NCBI GenBank assembly: GCA_905182995.1
Contig: CAJJDP010000152.1
Coordinates: 186,001-250,000 of the forward strand
Direction of reading: 5' to 3'
From: Paramecium octaurelia
Taxonomy: Eukaryota > Ciliophora > Oligohymenophorea > Peniculida > Parameciidae
Length of the DNA stretch: 64,000 nt
The notes beneath the pieces were generated by a model, which saw only the letters and a program-made list of their open reading frames with translations, made no database searches and was not told the origin of the DNA. This document shows positions 12,115 through 24,324 of the stretch, piece by piece (position 1 is the first letter of the stretch; each line of letters starts with the position of its first letter). A program made the position numbers and the translations under genes.

Positions 12115-12330
12115 TCATTAATTCATCATGTCTAGTAATTGATCATACTGATAAGCATCCAAACTGGCCAAATCCTGCTCATTCAATCCCAATTCCGAAT
12201 TGCAGTTGCTTCAACTCACTCTGATTCAAACTCTTGTCCAAATCAATCTATAGTACTGACTCTCAGTCAATTGCTTCCAATCATACTCTCCCGTCTACTT
12301 CTTCTTGTCTCCAACATTAAACTTCCCCAT
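12115..12330 (-). CDS. Small protein, gene model uncertain
   Basis: ATG 12330 opens MGKFNVGDKKKQTGEYDW, and the terminal part ELGLNEQDLASLDAYQYDQL ends at TGA 12115 in the same frame. Two in-frame TGA codons lie between them. A single 48-nt GT...AG intron would remove both and keep frame, but that is long for this genome. The skipped stretch also reads like protein in another frame (IDLDKSLNQSELKQL). Either an unusual intron, local sequence error or a decaying gene. About 55-70 aa, acidic, Gln-rich; no family recognised. Confidence 0.35.
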
Positions 12331-12350
12331 GATCTATTAATTGTATCCTT

Positions 12351-12863
12351 TCAATAAAAAGCTTATTGTTTGTATTCCTTAATGATTTACTACTTGTAAT
12401 CAGATAAATACTACTGCATTTAAGCTTTCTATTTAGTGCTCACAACATGCGGGTAATTGAATTAGATCTTTATTAATTCTATCTCTTCCAATATATTGTA
12501 CTCCTAGTTGGCTATTTAATTAATGCAATAGAAATATTAAGCAATACAATAGTAGTGTATTTTCTTGGAATTTCATTTCTCATGTCATCCTGAATCTAAC
12601 CAATAAGCAATTTTCTCAGAAGATTTTTGGAAAACTTGTAAGGTTGAAAAATCTGGGAAATCCCTAATTCATATATCTCATCAAGCGTTGCGCGATATAT
12701 GGTTTTTTCGAGGATATCAATCAGCTTCAATCTCCTATTTTCAATCTAACAAATCAAGGCAATCCATCTCTCATTATAATATAGTGCAATAATTCATAGG
12801 AACTATCAGCTTACGATCACTGAATTCTGTGAAGATTGGAGTCACTACATAGGGTTCGATCAT
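12351..12863 (-). CDS. Uncharacterised small protein with two introns
   Basis: Start ATG 12863 (MIEPYVVTPIFTEFSDR). A first intron of about 34 nt is needed to reach the long open stretch RWIALICQIENRRLKLIDIL...TIYRATLDEIYELG. A second intron near 12540 leads to the C-terminal exon EYNILEEIELIKIQFNYPHV...IIKEYKQQAFY, ending at TGA 12351. The exact second intron is uncertain (36-44 nt possible). The protein is about 140 aa with no signal peptide or membrane helix. No family recognised. Confidence 0.5.
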
Positions 12864-13029
12864 AGAAAAAGAATCTCTTGATTATCCCCTTTTTGGATGT
12901 GCTAATAAAGTTATTTTAAATTCTTATTATTTATAATTTCTAAGCATTAATTAATGCATTTCAAAATTACAGAAATAAATTTCATTAAATATTTGGAGAT
13001 GCATCTGAATAACTTATAAAATTAAATGC

Positions 13030-13046
13030 CACACACACACACACAA
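13030..13046. repeat. CA dinucleotide microsatellite
   Basis: Run of about eight CA units just downstream of the stop codon of the large minus-strand membrane-protein gene. It lies in the 3' spacer and has no coding role. Confidence 0.9.
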
Positions 13047-13055
13047 ATTATTCAA

Positions 13056-16000
13056 TCACATGTTTCTTAATTGCTAATCTTACATAGGATAATAGTTTTG
13101 ATATGACAAACGGATTGACCTTCTTCGCATAACATAAAATAGCATTACAACTGCCAGTAAACTTGCTATGACGATAACGGCTATAATCCATCCAACACTA
13201 CAATATTAATTAAATAAATTACCTGGCAGATTCCTTGATTGGTTCGTAGAGTGATTTCAAAGTAACTTATTTAGAAGCATTACTGAAATCGTTGAGTAAA
13301 GTGATGGTTAATTCTTACTTCAGATCCAATTCGACCGTGTTGGAAACTGCAAGTATTGGCTAATCCTTGAGAGCATAGAGATTCACGCATATTTTCTCCT
13401 TGTATCGTACCAGATTAGTCAAGACGTAATAGGATATATTGTCAGTATGAAGTACATACACTACTGGAGGTGTACCCTGAGGTAGGACATCGTCTCTGAT
13501 GCCAGAAATAGAAGTCAATGTTGTAGGTGTGGTTATTTTTTATGAGGTAGTAGGGATAATGTAAAACAACATGACTGTCTTGATTCCATTGGTGTAAGGA
13601 ATGCACAATTTGTTGGATTTAATGGATCCTGCTGGCAGAGTTTTCCAACCACCATATTGATTGACAATGAAAAGGATGTCACTGGAATGATACTCGTAAT
13701 TGAAGTCAAAGGAGAATTGCATTCCATAGGAGGCAACGTTATTAGTAATCACAATCATCTTGAACAAGATCTATTGGGCTACGGTTTTCTCAATCTCAGA
13801 GTATGACAATAACTGGATGAACTTTGTATCTGATTGTGCATACTAATTGTGATTTGTGATTTCATTCTATAAGTTGCGAACTTGAGAGTTGATTAAACTC
13901 ATGGATCCGTTCTTAATTTTATAAAACAGGAACAATATTTAATTGGTTGAGTCTAAGAGTATGATTCCATACTCAGGCTTGTTGTCAGTGTATATTTTGG
14001 AGACAAAAAAGTAATTGACTCCTTTACAAGGGGAAATAGATTCGATTTTAGTGGTAGACTTCCACTCCAGAGTCCATGAAGTCTAAGTGTAGGTGATGTG
14101 ATAGATCATTATTTCTGAGGGAGTGCTAAGTATCAGGAATTCTTCCTGGATCAAGTACATTTGACCAACAGTAGACACTTGGATTGTTTTAGTCTATAAT
14201 GGAGAGCAGGAATATGAACTCTTACAAGTGATCATTAATAAATTAGTAGTCTTTTCATTTTTGCCTGCCAATATCATGTAATGTTGTTAAGGATGGACAG
14301 CGACGCTATAAAATTCTTGGGGCAAATGCAAATCCAGAGTCGATTTGAGATTGGCATCTATAATTTGGAGTTAATTCTTATTCAATGCAACATGATGGTC
14401 ATCATCAAATTTAGTTATGACACTTGCATTGCTAAGAAAGTTGTAGGTAATAGGAAATATTGGTTCATTGAGTACTATTTCTTTTGGACATTATTTACAT
14501 TGTACCTCAATATCCACCACTTGACCCTTATACCAATCACTACCCAGGGACAAAAAGTTGGTCTGATTTTATTCTCCTAACAGAACCTCTTTGAAACCTG
14601 CATCTGTGATGGACACATATTCCATTCGATTAATTACTGTAATTTCAGTTGTAAAATCCAACTAATTGAAGGAATTGGAAACTGAAAATGCTTATTCGAC
14701 TGACTGGCAATAATCAGTGAACTTTTCAGGAGACCTCAACAAGGCGTCTGCTTGGGTTCTCTACAAAATTGAAAAGAAGTGATTGAATTTCTGATATTGG
14801 AAGAAGAAGAAGGATGTTTAGAATCCATCAGCTGACAGAATAATATTCTTGAGATCTCCAGATAAGGATGTATCGATCACTTAAAGTAAGGAATCGTGAG
14901 CTTATGACTCTGGTTGATACACGAGGAAACTTACCTTACTATTGGACGATTGACAGGGTAGGAATAATAATCCATTGTGTTTAGATTGGACTGCATAATT
15001 TGGATCAACAATCTTATATCCATATAATGGTAATGATTTGGTGGGTTTATTTTGCTATGGAGTCATCAAGTACTCTGTTATCGTAGTTGAATTCACAACA
15101 GTGAAGGAGTTATCATAAATGGAAACATATATGTCTTAGTCGTAGTTCATGAAGTACTCTACCTCCTAAGACAAAAAGTTGAATCTGTATACAATCAAAG
15201 TGGACTTTGTTTTTACGATCAAAATTTAGCTGCTGTGATAGGGATTATTGAATATTTGCAATCCAGGTTCTGGAGGAGTGATCTTTTCAACCAACTAGCC
15301 TAGTTCATAGACATCGATTTCTCCATTGGATAAAAGGACGAACACATTCTTTTGAGAACCCAAGACTTGAACCACGGTCAGTCCTTTATTCTTGATTGTT
15401 TAAACGTGATGGATCTTCTCCAGGGATATTTCCCAGATCTCGACTTCATTTGGTGCACTAGCAAAGGCGAAATAGATGTCATCATCATAGATCCATCCTG
15501 TAAAGGTGTTTCTGGTCAACTAGACATCATTGTCTATCTCAATAGATAATGGTATGCAGTCACACTTAGGCAAATACAAACTGCATCCCCATAATTCCAT
15601 AGTCAGACTCTTCCTCTAAAATACCATAATTGATAGATGTTGGTCAGTGGAAATGGTCTCCTAAAACACAATGTCAGTTGGAAGTGTCAGATGCACTTGT
15701 TCAATTTGTCTATAAAAATTCAAAATGATATCCGTTTGTGTTGACTCCTATAGATACACCTGATTCGGTCCAGACAAGAATGGATCAAGATATTCAAAAT
15801 ATAGACTGCCTTGTATGGCATTCTTGAACAAGGCGGGAGTACTAATTTGATATAGATTTTGATCTGAATTGTCCAAAAATTGATATGTTATTTTAGATAC
15901 TTCTAATTGCTATATATTTTGGGCATCTGTGTAAGTTGCTTTCAATGTGATTTGGGATTAACCACTTTTTGAAGATTTGGATGATCCCTGCAAATACCCG

Positions 16001-17164
16001 TTGCTCAATATATATCTATTGATGAATGTTTTCTCGACTTCGAGCAAAGTAGAATAGATACCAGAGACCAAGAATTGGTTGCCATTCCAAGATTTCGATT
16101 TCACGATTTGTTTATCATTCAAATTAATCTGCAATAGAGCCTTGTCTTATTGCACAAGTGTGTATTGGTTCGATATTCGCACACTCTAACCCACTACATT
16201 CATCTCTATGGGTTGATTCACAAAATCGTTGTAGTAATACAATTTCCCATTTTGAGTCAGGACCACCAATTCAAATTTCTCGTTCCCATTCAAATCCGAC
16301 ACAACGTTCACATCAAATGCCACTCCTTTGCTGGTCAATAGTATTTGGAGATTCAATTTCCACTCCTCCTTGTATGAGAGGATCGAGAGTCTGGTCTCTT
16401 CAAGTACATAGACGAGTCCAAATTTTGATATGAAATCAACCAACTTGAATTGATATGACTTGTCTTTTATTTGGGCCAATTTGATCATCACAGTTGTATT
16501 CAATGTATTGCTTGAGGTTTTGAGAGTGTTCAAATTGTAAACATCGATTATTGAGTACTCAGCACTTGATTGCCCGAGGAGCACAAAATCATCATCCAGA
16601 ACATTCATTTTCCTAAATGTCAATTGGGATGGGGCAATGCTGTTTTTATCAAGGAGTTTGCTTTGCTTAGTGCCTGAACCTACTTACAAAAAATAAAACA
16701 AATTGAATTATTTCGAATCCAAACAATCTATGATGAGAGTGGTGTCATCGATGAAGTCAAGAGAATAACAATTTTCATTCAATTTCTATGTACCCTAGAA
16801 TTATGGAGTCTCCACTGGCAATGTCCTACTTATTCATAATATCATACTATTTTGTCCAATACACAGTATTCTATTAATCTAAGACTGCAAATTACGTAAA
16901 TCTGCTATTGCTCACTACACTCTTTGGTTGATCGCTCATTGTGTGATTCGACGCACCTAATTAAAGACATACTCACTCCCCAATACCTGTCAACTGTATG
17001 CTGTCTACGATGTTGAATGGAGAATCTATTGGTGTCAATTCATAACTTGGGTTGTCAATGCTTCCAAAAATATCTTTAAGGTCATAAATGCACAACTCAT
17101 TCACCAATGGGAATATTGTGAGATCTCTTGCCAAGCCTAGTGTAATCAATAGTGGAATAAACAT
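13056..17164 (-). CDS. Large type I membrane protein, extracellular domain of unknown family
   Basis: Roughly 1,330 aa over several exons. The N-terminus (MFIPLLITLGLARDLTIFP) is a signal peptide. The body is a long beta-rich, mostly hydrophilic region with repeated hydrophobic-aromatic strands of propeller style (for example FVLLGQSSAEYSIIDVYNL and KFELVVLTQNGKLYYYND). One membrane span near the end (VGWIIAVIVIASLLAVVMLF) is followed by a short basic tail, MRRRSIRLSYQNYYP. Introns seen include about 20 nt near 16955-16975 and 25 nt near 13203-13227; others are needed because the main exons lie in different frames. The 24.3-26.9 kb gene encodes another large secreted protein of similar style. 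Role unknown; surface or contractile-vacuole proteins are possible but unsupported. Confidence 0.7.
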
Positions 17165-17327
17165 ATTTTAAAATTTTAATATATTAACACTAATTATATA
17201 CCAAATTAAATAAATTTCAGAATAATCTCAAAATCGATATTAATAATTACATTAAAATTCGCTCATATCACCATTTTATAAAATGTTATATAAATATATA
17301 TTTGATTATATAAAAATATTCAATCAC

Positions 17328-18776
17328 TCACTATTCATTCAATTGATAGATTATGAATTTGTTGATTCCTCCTTAAATCAAGTAATTGCCCTCGTCTGTC
17401 ATTTCAATCGAAAAATGATCATCCTTCAAATCAATCGATTACAACACATTCAATGAACTAGTGGGCTTATAAATCATTGTAACTTTATTTAGCTGTTTCT
17501 AAACCAAGATGTTTCTTGTTTTATTGTAAATCAATGGACTAAATTGCCCATCAGATCCATTGTCCTCCAAATTCATTTCTGTTAACTTATTTAACTGCTT
17601 TTGACCAATCTCAAATACTTGAATTGAATTCGCGTTGTGAGGCACCCAAACAAATTTGCAATTGTATACAAAGCACACCTTCTTGCCATAAACACTTTAA
17701 CCAAGCTAGTACTTTTGATACCATTACTAGTTCTCCTTAATCTCCCAAACGATCACCGTATTATCCCGACTGGTCGATACCAGCAGAGTGTTCTAATCAT
17801 TCAATGAAATCTAATACACTGGACCCTTGTGATTTCTCATCACTTGCCCACATCTCCATTCTGATCTGATATAATTCCAAACTCGTATGGATCCGTCATC
17901 ACTGCTTGAAATCATGCCTTCTTCACTTTTGTTCAACACCAAACAATTAATTCTTCCTTTATGCTCGTTAAACCTGCCTACCGCCTTCCATAGATACCAA
18001 ACCACAATCTGAGCATCAGTGCTTCCAGAAAAAAAAAAGTTCTATTTCCTACTGACACACAAACTAACTACATCTCCACTATGCTCCCTAAGAACCCTTT
18101 GTTGATTCAGTACTCCCTTCTAGAATTCCCAAACGAATATGTCATTCTTGGAAGTTGATATCATAATGTTTCCACTTTGATTAAAGGCGATGGCTTAGCA
18201 GGGATCCTCGATATTGACCTCACTTATCTTCTTGTAGTATGTATCCATAGTATTTCCGTCCTCTTGAGTCGAATTCCCTTTGGTTAGTGACAGCTATTTC
18301 TCCAATAATCCCTTCTAGGGGTTCTGATTAAAAAACTTATCTAAAATTTCGTATAACTAGGGTTTTAAGTTTAGGATCAACTTTTGTAAGAACCTCTCCT
18401 AAAAACTCGTTAATGAGCTGAGTCGTTCTCCTAAAATTTAGAGCTGTGACAATCCAACGATACTAAAGTTGTCTTGCAAAGGACTAACTCTTTAATTGAT
18501 TTCAATTTAAATTGATGCTATGGATGAATTAATCTCTTAGACCAGCGTCTTCCTTAAGGTTTCTAGTTGCGCGATAAGAACATAAGGCAAAGCCTCCTTG
18601 TTGTTTTATTATTCTTAATAGAAAGCATTCAGTCTCTCAAAACTCTATTTTAAACTAACAGGCTTTTTGCCCTAACATTCCACGCATAATGTTCTCCTTC
18701 CCAAATCAATATTCTCCTCTATGTCCAGTTGAATGATCTATTCGTTATGTTCAGGACACAAGACCTCAATATTCAT
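17328..18776 (-). CDS. Zinc-finger/WD40 repeat protein
   Basis: Intronless, 482 aa. The N-terminus (MNIEVLCPEHNEQIIQLDI...LCVEC) has the Cys/His spacing of the B-box-like finger common at the start of ciliate WD40 and TPR proteins. A helical middle follows. The C-terminal half has WD40 blades: GSTDAQIVVWYLWKAVGRF, EGMISSSDDGSIRVWNYI, LLVSTSRDNTVIVWEI. Ends GGINKFIIYQLNEQ at TGA 17328. Such proteins are protein-interaction scaffolds. No specific partner can be inferred. Confidence 0.8.
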
Positions 18777-18906
18777 TGTCAAAATAATTAAATAAACAAA
18801 ATAAAAGAATAAATTATAATTTATGAGAACTGCTATGCTATTTTGGAAATGACCTGAAAGACAAAGAGATTGTAAATTCATTTAATACCTTAATACATAA
18901 TGTATT

Positions 18907-19674
18907 TCATTTTGGAATAATTCTATTTATTAAATCAAAATATCGTAAAATTATGTACAAGAACAACATGCTCGCCATAACAACAAATAGAGTATCCTTA
19001 GAACTCTTCATTGGTTGAGCCTCCTATTTTTCCTTAGATATGCTGTGCGTCTTTCGGAAGTTTAACTTAGGTAATAATCAAAACAATATACTAGTTATTA
19101 TTCTTGTTAAGCTATTTCCTATTGAAGAAATTAAAAATTTGGTTGACTAGGATTGGCTTGAAATCTAGTTTACTGCTATTGCGGTTCTGCATTATTATAC
19201 TGTAACTATAATTCACTGTTCTATTTATGAAGTGATTGAAACACTTGATTATCACTTCCAACACCTTGTGAGACAATCTTCCTTTCAGGGGTTTGGATGA
19301 CGATGCTGATTTTTTGATGATTAAAGGATCTGCATAAGTCCTTGAAGATTGGTGTGGGATCTGAGATTCCTGAGAAGATCGGGATGGAGATCAATTGCAA
19401 TTTTTCATTAAAATCATTTATCGATGCATTTTGAAGGACTTTACAATGAAGAGTGACAATGATGAGTTGGTTTTCTTTAGGTTACACGATTCCAAGTGGT
19501 GGTCTGACTAAGAAGATATTTCTATTTGAGGCTTTGAACTAAAATTCTGATTCATAGTACCTTGTATGCAATTGGAGTAAGGCTATCATTGTAGAGGATG
19601 ATGGTGCATTGCATATTTTCATACTTGTTGTAAGTGAATTCAACATGGTTGGAACTTAATCGAAGTAGTTGCAT
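18907..19674 (-). CDS. VAP-like tail-anchored MSP-domain protein
   Basis: 239 aa from three exons; introns of 22 nt and 26 nt, the second just before the C-terminal exon. Residues 1-110 form a major-sperm-protein fold: LLRLSSNHVEFTYNKYENMQ, CTIILYNDSLTPIAYKFKAS, FLVRPPLGIVQPKENQLIIV. A Gln-rich linker precedes a single C-terminal helix (TLFVVMASMLFLYIILRYF) followed by a few basic residues, as in VAP/Scs2 proteins. These sit in the ER membrane and tether FFAT-motif partners at contact sites. Without the second intron the tail anchor would be lost, which supports the splice model. The usual FFAT-binding lysines were not checked in detail. Confidence 0.85.
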
Positions 19675-19850
19675 TTAAATTAATTATAAATTTTACAATA
19701 GAATTTTTGAAAATTATGAGAAACTAAATCAGGACTAATTTGTTTAGTTAGAATTAAGTTGAAATCGATTAGTCTAAAAATTTAATAAAATTTTCACGTA
19801 TTGCAGGAATTGAGACATTTCCCATTAATAAAGTCAATATAAATTAAAAT

Positions 19851-20663
19851 ATGTTAATATAAATAATTTTGTTAAGTGTTGGTTATGCACAATTAGAGTA
19901 TGTAAAGGAAGTGATAAATTCATTGGCAGACCAGGAATGCAATTTTAAAAAAAGAATTGTTTATGGACAATAAAAACTTCATCGCTTATCAGGAATTTAC
20001 TTTTGCGATTCATATGCCAAAAGAACATGTTGCAGCTAACAAAATCTAGAAGAACTCAAATTTAAGTACTCTTAATTATAGTATGTCTTAGGTGGTACAG
20101 AGAATAGCAATAAGCAGTCGAACTCACTTAATAATGTTAGGAAATATTTATCAAGACCATTTGCTCAGATTGCGATGGAGATATTGGGCAACAAATAAGG
20201 GTTGGATTCTGTCCTCACTATTGTGCTCAAATGTATCAAGCCTGTTGGAATGACCTATTCTAATTTGATGAAAAAACTTAGAAATTAAGACTATGCTATT
20301 AAGTAAGATCATGTATAATTGTAGAATGACGTGTTTTGTTCCGAACTGAGAAATATTGTAAATAGCGGAGATTAATTCTGTACCTCATTAGGGTATAAAG
20401 TGAATTCTTATACAGATGTGGATGAGTGGTTGGAAAATAAGTATTTGAATTTATCCACAAATCCTTTGTGCTGGGATGGCACTCCTTCGCATAGAATTTG
20501 GGGAGCAGATACGAAATTGCCAGAAACAAAAGTGAGTACTAAGAGCAAGAAAAAATCTACAAAAGAGGAATAGTAATCCTACTTAGGCCTTATCATATTT
20601 ATTGTGATTATCGTAATACTAATAGTAGTATCCTATCGTGCCAATATATTTCAAAAGAAATGA
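19851..20663 (+). CDS. Folate-receptor-like Cys-rich type I membrane protein
   Basis: 256 aa, introns of 20 and 22 nt. The signal peptide is MLIQIILLSVGYAQL. The ectodomain is Cys-rich with the pattern of folate-receptor/riboflavin-binding family proteins: CDSYAKRTCCS, then CSDCDGDIGQQIRVGFCPHY, YCAQMYQACWND, DVFCSELRNIV and QFCTSLGY. One C-terminal membrane span (LGLIIFIVIIVILIVVSY) and a short tail. In animals this fold binds folates or is a sperm-egg adhesion module. Ligand here unknown. It shares a roughly 175-bp spacer with the divergent VAP gene, so the two may share promoter sequence. Confidence 0.7.
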
Positions 20664-21049
20664 TTAATGTATGTACGTATTTTAATTATGTCACAACCTC
20701 TCCTACAGAATTTGTATTTAAGTCAATAAATTAATATAAATATAATTCTGCTGTTTTTGAATTGCAAACTAATTAATTTTCGTTATGTTACTATTTGATC
20801 AGTATATGATAATACTTTAAGAATGATATATAATACAACTAGGGAATCAATTATTTTCGTTATATTTATGAAATTGTCTCATTGTTTTGTTATGTTATTC
20901 ATCCATAAATCAATAATACTGCAAATAATAATTATGATTAGATGATAATTATACAAATTAACAAGAATTTCAGTTTGAATTAAAATATTTGAATAATGAT
21001 AAATTAATGGGATGAGTGAAATAAAATTCTATTTAACTAGTTATTGAAA
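20664..21049. other. AT-rich convergent spacer
   Basis: About 390 bp between the 3' ends of two convergent genes. Very AT-rich with no coding or RNA signal. It should contain both polyadenylation regions. Confidence 0.5.
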
Positions 21050-21394
21050 TCAGAGTCTCTGGTTGAGTCTATTTTAGAGGATATGATCAATATTTTTGAA
21101 ATCAAATTTGGTTTAGAATTGTGGTCTATTTTCTTTGTTTGAGGGTTCTGATGAGTATTGACTCAGTTTTTGTTATGGGTAATCAGGTTAAGAGAATCTT
21201 CTCTCTCTAACTTGGAATTGCCTTTGGTTGATGATCGATTAAGCGTGGAAATACAGATCAGGTTGGCAGTCAAGCTTATGTTTTGGTTCATATTTTTTGT
21301 GCCAATCTGTGAACTTGTTTGGAGTATACCTTGTGGAGTGTTCTTGAAGCTGGTTTTAATGCTTGGAGTAGGATCTAATTGGATATTATTACAT
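21050..21394 (-). CDS. Small Gln/Arg-rich protein, 114 aa
   Basis: Intronless from ATG 21394 (MQQYPIRSYSKHQNQLQEHS) to TGA 21050. Highly polar, rich in Gln, Ser, Arg and Lys, and likely disordered (RERRFSQPDYPQQKLSQYSS). No membrane segment. Its start lies 29 bp from the start of the divergent gene at 21423, so the two probably share a very compact bidirectional promoter. No family recognised. Confidence 0.6.
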
Positions 21395-21422
21395 ATGAAT
21401 AAATATAATTAAATTATTAGAT

Positions 21423-22136
21423 ATGGTAAAGTTGCTATCCAAATCACCAGTGGCATTAAATAGTCCAACTTTGTAACAATGGGACAACAGTTTCAGAGAG
21501 AATTATGAGATGTATTAAACAGAGATTGACAAGAATACCTATGCATTGTAGAGAAGCATAAGGGGGTTCTGGATATTCGGAAAGGCATTCTACCCTGCTT
21601 TGACTCAACACTACAGTCAGAAATTGGAGCTATATCAATTGAAGTAGCAATTAGGAAAGGTATAAAGTGGTATTATTTACATTTCAGATCGAATAATCAG
21701 AGGTGAATTTGTACAAGACAGTTGACCCAAGCATCAGCACCGTATTGAATAAGACATTCAGTACTCAATGGCTTTGGTGGAATCTCTAAGACATATCCAT
21801 TACAGCTGGGCTACAAGTGTATGCTCAATTGTTTAATTTTGGATACTCATGGCGATTCGGATTCTTGGTTCTACCATATTGTGCCAGAGTAAGAAATCCC
21901 TTAACTCCTAGGTCTTCTATGACTACGCAACTTCATATTAAAATAAGTCGAGGGCAGTCGAATTTCTGAACTGGGCAATTCAATACAGAAAGGCAAAGAG
22001 CCAGATCGAAAGGGGCAGCTTGGATCCACAAGTGGTGGAGAGATATTAGGCTCTCTTTGGAAGTGTGAAGAAGGGACCACTCTAAGTGTATGCAGACGTA
22101 GTTGAATTGGCTACTCAACAAAACCCCAATTTGTGA
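21423..22136 (+). CDS. Uncharacterised 220-aa protein with aromatic helices
   Basis: Three exons (introns of 28 and 23 nt). Start ATG 21423 (MVKLLSKSPVALNSPTLQQW). Contains aromatic, partly amphipathic helices (FSTQWLWWNLQDISITAGLQ, NFGYSWRFGFLVLPYCARVF) and a helical C-terminus ending QQNPNL. The N-terminus is short and basic and could be a mitochondrial presequence; this is a guess. No family recognised. Confidence 0.65.
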
Positions 22137-22167
22137 TGGATAATATAAATGATATAATGAATATTGA

Positions 22168-23215
22168 TCATTAGAATAATATTTACTTCACAGTCTCTGA
22201 CAGCAAAGCTCCAGCCAACTCCACTGAGAACTTTTGAGCCTCCTTGATTTGCTGCTTCTCATTGGTCTATTGTCCACTCCCTTGGTAGGGCTGATCATAC
22301 TTAATGAAGCATTTGTCCTTCAAATCACATAGGCACTGTCTAAAATACAACTTTAATTCTATAAACATGAAGATCTACCTGATTATCCTCCAGAATGGAC
22401 TATGACAATCTGACACCCCAATATCGTTCCCACAATCCCTAAACAATCTTACTGTCGATAGAATTGCTAAATATTTCAATATCCAAAGAATAATATTTGT
22501 CATGATAGGCTCCAAAATCTTTGATCTTTTGAGTTGGAATTCCGATATTGTCATCCTAATTCTCTATTATGGAATAATGGATTACATTTTAATGGTCTAT
22601 ATCCATCAGGGTACACTCTAAATGCGCCAATATCTACCTTTTAATTGGTCATGGTTCTGATTGGATCAATCACAACAGCAACAAAAGCTCCATATCCCAT
22701 TTATTACAATCTCTAATTCTAGACATCAGTGCCACTGAGCCAACATCCATAACTTGGATGAGAATGGTACCATCCTACTGTAGGATGCACTCTTCCCACA
22801 GTTTCCAACATTTCAATCATTTACACGTATTCCCCCATGGCTTCAGGTGCTAATCATTTATATACAGGATATCTACTTAAGGTGACATTCACTTCGCTTG
22901 CCTCTGCATTTAAATAGATTACATCGTAAATGATGAAGGTTTCCTTGTCACATCTACCTTACATCAGACCCATCACCTCATTATTCTCTATTTGTAAATT
23001 AACAATCAAATACTTCCAAGACATGCATGAATGAGCATTTTGATCACAGCAGCAATTGATATTTTGCATTTCTTGAAATAGTTAGGTGAACTATCCCATG
23101 GCTTTTTGTCGATGAAATCGTTCTGCTCATCCTAATTAAAGTGATAAATAGATTCATCTGCCAATATGTTATTTCTCTCGACAAATTATTGAAAATCGAC
23201 TTACTCTACTTACAT
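22168..23215 (-). CDS. CSN5: COP9 signalosome subunit 5 (JAMM deneddylase)
   Basis: Zinc metalloprotease that removes Nedd8 from cullins as the catalytic subunit of the COP9 signalosome. The order of motifs fits CSN5: EVMGLMQGRCD with the catalytic Glu, FIIYDVIYL, then the JAMM core [17 protein letters not shown] with both zinc His and the Asp, and [11 protein letters not shown]. Introns seen: 26 nt after HACLGK and 27 nt near 22349-22375. Start ATG 23215; the last residues are [11 protein letters not shown] followed by a few codons to TGA 22168. All catalytic residues are present, so it should be active. The related Rpn11 of the proteasome has a different surround to its JAMM core. Confidence 0.93.
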
Positions 23216-23333
23216 TATTATTTTATTAGAATATATAATAATAATATTTATTCAATTGATCAATCAATTCTTTTGAGTAATGTACTTAGAGTCTAATCCA
23301 ATTCATGCAAAGAATGTAAATAACTAAAATGAT

Positions 23334-23747
23334 TCAATCTTTATACTTTGAACTCAATTCACCAATTTCCTTTTTTGACATCTGACTCAAACCATTACTG
23401 ATCTTAATCAAATCAGAAACACTCACGTATCCCTCCTATTTAATCTTGCTAAAAGAGTTCTAATTTTCCTTCCACCAATTTGCATCAAATTGAACAAATG
23501 GTTAAGATGTAGATCTTTAGATATAAGATTGTTCATAGCTGGTTTTCATGATTTGATTACTCTTCATGGGCTCCTACTTCTGCACATCCTGTCTTAGTTG
23601 GGTGCTCTTCAAAATAAACGACAATTATTTGCTCGAATTCTTTCTGCAAGGAGACTTTTCTTTAGTGTTATTTATTTTTGCCGACGTCACCTATCTTACG
23701 TAATTCCTAAACTCGATCAGTTCTTGCCTCTGAGATTATTCGTACAT
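23334..23747 (-). CDS. Uncharacterised 137-aa polar protein
   Basis: Intronless from ATG 23747 (MYEQSQRQELIEFRNYVRQV) to TGA 23334. Polar and basic with many Ser and Gln, and a central ANWWKENQNSF. Two short helical segments near the end (YVSVSDLIKISNGLSQMSKK). No signal or membrane segment. Function unknown. Confidence 0.6.
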
Positions 23748-23800
23748 TCAAGTAACCGTTAATAAAAAATATTAATAAATCTCAATTTGATCAGGACTAC

Positions 23801-24158
23801 TCATTACACCATCTTCACCACTACTATGGGCGGAATCTTATATTCAAAAACCAATTGCTGTAATGTCTCCTACGATATCACTTAAGGTCTACCATAATTA
23901 CTCATTAGCTATCTACTCATAGATCTGACTCACTATATCCATAAGCATTAATCACTTAACACATGATCATTCCCAGGGCGATTTCGATGATTCCTACATT
24001 AGGTTCTTTCATTCAACTGCTACGCAATCTTGCCAAATTCTTGCTAACGATTGTTAAGTTAGGTAATTTTGGTTTATATTTTGCATTCTTTTCGCTTGGA
24101 GAATTATTCACTTATACATTATGTAGCAGATCATAAAGTTATTTATCTCCTTAATCAT
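23801..24158 (-). CDS. Small multi-intron protein, model uncertain
   Basis: Start ATG 24158 (MIKEINNFMICYI), then a 23-nt intron leads to EKNAKYKPKLPNLTIVSKNL. A 30-nt intron precedes IIEIALGMIM, and a 28-nt intron precedes LSQIYEQIANEQLWQTLSD. A final exon reading LVFEYKIPPIVVVKMVQ ends at TGA 23801, but no intron of normal length joins it in frame. Each exon has coding character. About 100 aa, no family recognised. Confidence 0.45.
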
Positions 24159-24324
24159 TAATAATAATTACTAAATTTCTACTAATTTCAATTAATTAAG
24201 TATTTCTTAATTATTTGATAAGACAGTGAAAACTAAATTGATAATTGAACCAATCAATTTACTTGAATTATAATCTAAATTTAATTATTTTTAGATAAAT
24301 TTATATCCTATATATTTAGCATAA

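Noticed and set aside
12180-12260. EF-hand-like reading IDLDKSLNQSELKQL
   Set aside because: It lies in a frame that cannot be linked to a start or stop, lacks the full calcium-loop pattern, and may be intron or chance.
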